Source: Desulfobacterales bacterium
GTDB lineage: Bacteria > Desulfobacterota > Desulfobacteria > Desulfobacterales > JAFDDL01
Assembly: GCA_034003325.1 (NCBI GenBank)
Contig: JAVEYW010000012.1
Coordinates: 1 to 64,000, forward strand
Length of the DNA: 64,000 bases
Reading direction: 5' to 3'
Numbering within the stretch: the first letter of the stretch is position 1; each line of letters starts with the position of its first letter. The position numbers and the translations under genes are program-made. This document shows, piece by piece, positions 61,998-64,000 of the stretch. The notes under the pieces are model-generated. The model was not told the DNA's origin. It saw nothing but the letters and a program-made list of their open reading frames with translations, and made no database searches.

Positions 61998-63379
61998 AGT
62001 GACCCCTTTCTTACTATCCGCTGATAAACAGATTCCGAGTTTTTGACGCAATCGCCGACCGAAATGCCCCCGCGAAAATTACCGCTCAAAAAGATGCCGG
62101 GATGCTCGGTTTCAAATCGTTCAAAATACCGCTCATGCTCGATATATCCGAGCGTATACTGAGGAATGGCCTTGGACCACATGCGCTCACGAACGAATAA
62201 AGGTGCTTCCTCGATATTCATGATTTCCTTGAATTCATTTAACACTGTGTGGAACAGCGTATCCGCGTCGGTGTCAAAAAGATGGGGCGATCGAGCACCG
62301 CCGACGAACAAGGTAAAGGCGGCAACCTCTTCCGGTGCCCGGCCGACAAAAATCGTGGAGGTCCAGATGGCGCCCAGAAAGGTTTTATTTTCCTTTTCCG
62401 GTATCAGAAAACCAAACCCGTCCAGCTCCCTTTTGACGGCTGCTTTTTTAAATCCCAAAAAAAGAACCTTCACGGGCGGGTAGTAGATTTGGTTAAGATG
62501 CCGGCTAAGGGTGGTATCCATCGGTTCGAATATAGCTGCGGCCCGATAGGCCGGAATCGCCGATAATACGATATCCGTATCCATCTCCATCGCGTGTTGG
62601 TTTTCAAGGTATCGCACCTTGAACCGGTGGTTGAACGGGACGATTTCCCGTACGTCGCACCCATATCGAACCGCTTCCCCCAATTTACCGGCAATGGCGA
62701 CGGGAAGCGTCTGCATGCCGCTGCGAAAGGAAAACATGCGAGCGGTTTGCTTGGAGGTTTCACCGCTTGCTTTCCGTTCCTTTGCGCCCTTTATCATGCC
62801 CTTGATCAGCCCGCCGTAGAGCGTTTCAAGCCGGTAGAGTTTGGGAAAAGCGGATTGAACGCTCAGCGAATCCGGATTTCCGGCAAACACGCCGGCAACA
62901 AAGGGATTGATGGCGTAATCGAGAAACTCTCGTCCCAGGCGTCTGCGGACAAACTCGGAAACGCTTTGGTAATAGCCGTCCGCTGATTTGCCGATAAAGG
63001 GTTCGGCCAGCAGCCGGAGTTTGGCTTTTGTGGAAAATAGCTTGGTTTTAAGAAAAGCGGCCGGTCCCATGGGAAGGGCCATAAGCTGATTATGTTTCAA
63101 TATGTATCGCCGGTTGCCGGACTCATTGGCATAAATCAGTTCCTGTTTCAGCCCCAGTTCGCGTACCATTCGGCCGATCAGCGGTGTGGTTTCGAGTCCG
63201 CTGTTAGGCCCGTAATCAATGAGGCAATCATTTTCGCGAACGGTTTCCATGGTGCCGCCGGGGGCAGATTTAGCCTCAAGAACCGTTATCTCAAATCCGT
63301 CCCCATGAAGCCAATACGCCGCCGCCAGCCCCGATATGCCGGCGCCCAATACCGTGATGTGAATGCTCTTTTTTTTCAT
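61979..63379 (-). CDS. hemG: Protoporphyrinogen/coproporphyrinogen oxidase (HemY type)
   Basis: 466 aa FAD enzyme. HITVLGAGISGLAAAYWLHG, then the acidic VLEAK and GGTMETV near 40, and a C-terminal SGNFRGGISVGDCVKNSESV FAD segment. It oxidises the porphyrinogen in haem synthesis. The last 8 residues (GSLISCQQ) come from the direct repeat, so the natural end has been replaced. It lies 17 nt after hemH in the same direction. In an anaerobe the oxidant is not oxygen or a different acceptor chain is used. Confidence 0.9.
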   Translation of the reverse strand: MKKKSIHITVLGAGISGLAAAYWLHGDGFEITVLEAKSAPGGTMETVRENDCLIDYGPNSGLETTPLIGRMVRELGLKQELIYANESGNRRYILKHNQLMALPMGPAAFLKTKLFSTKAKLRLLAEPFIGKSADGYYQSVSEFVRRRLGREFLDYAINPFVAGVFAGNPDSLSVQSAFPKLYRLETLYGGLIKGMIKGAKERKASGETSKQTARMFSFRSGMQTLPVAIAGKLGEAVRYGCDVREIVPFNHRFKVRYLENQHAMEMDTDIVLSAIPAYRAAAIFEPMDTTLSRHLNQIYYPPVKVLFLGFKKAAVKRELDGFGFLIPEKENKTFLGAIWTSTIFVGRAPEEVAAFTLFVGGARSPHLFDTDADTLFHTVLNEFKEIMNIEEAPLFVRERMWSKAIPQYTLGYIEHERYFERFETEHPGIFLSGNFRGGISVGDCVKNSESVYQRIVRKGSLISCQQ

Positions 63380-63396
63380 TATGGAACGCACTTCTT

Positions 63397-64000
63397 CTAT
63401 TTGATGGTTGCCAGAACTATGTCTTTGAGCGCTGCGATGAAGGTGGTTGAGGCGTTTAATCCCGTCATGACCCGGTAGGTTTCAATGCCGAGCCGTTCCG
63501 CCACCTCCCGGTATTCCACATTCAATTCAAACAAGGTTTCGATATGATCCGATACGAAACTGACCGGAACGATCAACAGGTGCTTGTTGCCTTGGGTGGC
63601 CAGTTTCTCGATCATTTTTTCGGTGGACGGCTCGAGCCATTTCACCGGCCCGACCCTGCTTTGAAAGCACAGGTGATGGGGGTGCGAATGCCTGCGGGCC
63701 GTCATAACGCCATCCACAGTTTTTTGTATCTGCCGGCTGTAGGGATCGCCTTCTTTCACGAATCGAACCGGCGTGCCGTGAGCGCTGAACACGATTTGAA
63801 TTTCACCGCGCGCGGCTTCCGGAAACGTTTGAATCGTTTCATCGATCCGTTCATTGATCGCCGCGATATATTGCGGGTGATCAAAATAGTCCGACACATA
63901 GTTCAACGCGGCAACGTCCCCGGAATAGACTCTTTTCCACTCGTTAAAGGCTGATCCCGTGGTGGTGATGGAGTAATGGGGATAGAGCGGCAGCAATACG
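63397..64000 (-). CDS. hemH: Ferrochelatase, C-terminal part
   Basis: The gene enters from beyond the window; about 201 residues are visible. LLPLYPHYSITTTGS is the family's conserved segment, FSAHGTPVRFVKEGDPY holds the catalytic His, and FQSRVGPVKWLEPST and VPVSFVSDHIETLFELN are the later conserved blocks with the proton-accepting Glu. It inserts Fe2+ into porphyrin. Co-directional with hemG. Confidence 0.92.
   Translation of the reverse strand, partial: VLLPLYPHYSITTTGSAFNEWKRVYSGDVAALNYVSDYFDHPQYIAAINERIDETIQTFPEAARGEIQIVFSAHGTPVRFVKEGDPYSRQIQKTVDGVMTARRHSHPHHLCFQSRVGPVKWLEPSTEKMIEKLATQGNKHLLIVPVSFVSDHIETLFELNVEYREVAERLGIETYRVMTGLNASTTFIAALKDIVLATIK

Overview
The window looks like chromosome of an anaerobic, probably sulfate-reducing Desulfobacterota bacterium. 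This is an inference from gene content: many acyl-CoA ligases and dehydrogenases, a 4-hydroxybenzoyl-CoA-reductase-type molybdenum enzyme, sigma-54 control, an ADP-forming acyl-CoA synthetase, and several families of palindromic dispersed repeats. No rRNA, tRNA, CRISPR array or intact transposase was recognised.

Positions 1-36.5 kb form a catabolic and uptake island. Two large paralogous sigma-54 activators (630-3785 and 28222-31353) lie among six transcription units: an MFS transporter (4254); a long operon from 5846 to 17684 (DUF1302 outer-membrane protein, DUF1329 protein, YCF48-like propeller, MMPL/RND transporter, acyl-CoA synthetase, small cupredoxin-like secreted protein, LCAD-like acyl-CoA dehydrogenase, phytoene-desaturase-like flavoenzyme); a three-subunit molybdenum hydroxylase (22012 to 18233); a second synthetase (22642); a synthetase plus old-yellow-enzyme operon (28004 to 24296); and a third synthetase with a second dehydrogenase (31688-34518). 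Each unit starts with a near-perfect -24/-12 promoter. About 76-88 bp upstream of each lies the same two-box element, so the island reads as one regulon. It probably imports a hydrophobic carboxylic or aromatic substrate, activates it to CoA thioesters and oxidises or reduces these. The substrate cannot be named from sequence. A PrpE-type acyl-CoA synthetase (36512 to 34605) closes the region without an obvious sigma-54 promoter.

Positions 36.8-49 kb are mostly housekeeping: YebG-like protein, HtpX protease, UPF0270 protein, THUMP RNA methyltransferase, SlyD-like isomerase with a Cys-rich tail, ABC-F ATPase, zinc phospholipase C-like secreted protein, the two subunits of an ADP-forming acyl-CoA synthetase, and an adenine deaminase-family amidohydrolase.

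Positions 49-64 kb hold an ECF sigma/anti-sigma/DUF3106/lipoprotein operon next to an unusual Tyr/His/Arg-rich secreted protein, then nadE, a metallo-beta-lactamase-fold hydrolase, a MoxR-VWA pair, an aconitase-family dehydratase operon with a flavoprotein, a MNT-HEPN module between short direct repeats, and the end of a haem operon (hemG, hemH).

Dispersed repeats have shaped the region. One family sits in frame inside the DUF3106 gene, another truncates a HEPN gene next to a short MNT gene, and a 0.4-0.5 kb family occurs twice.
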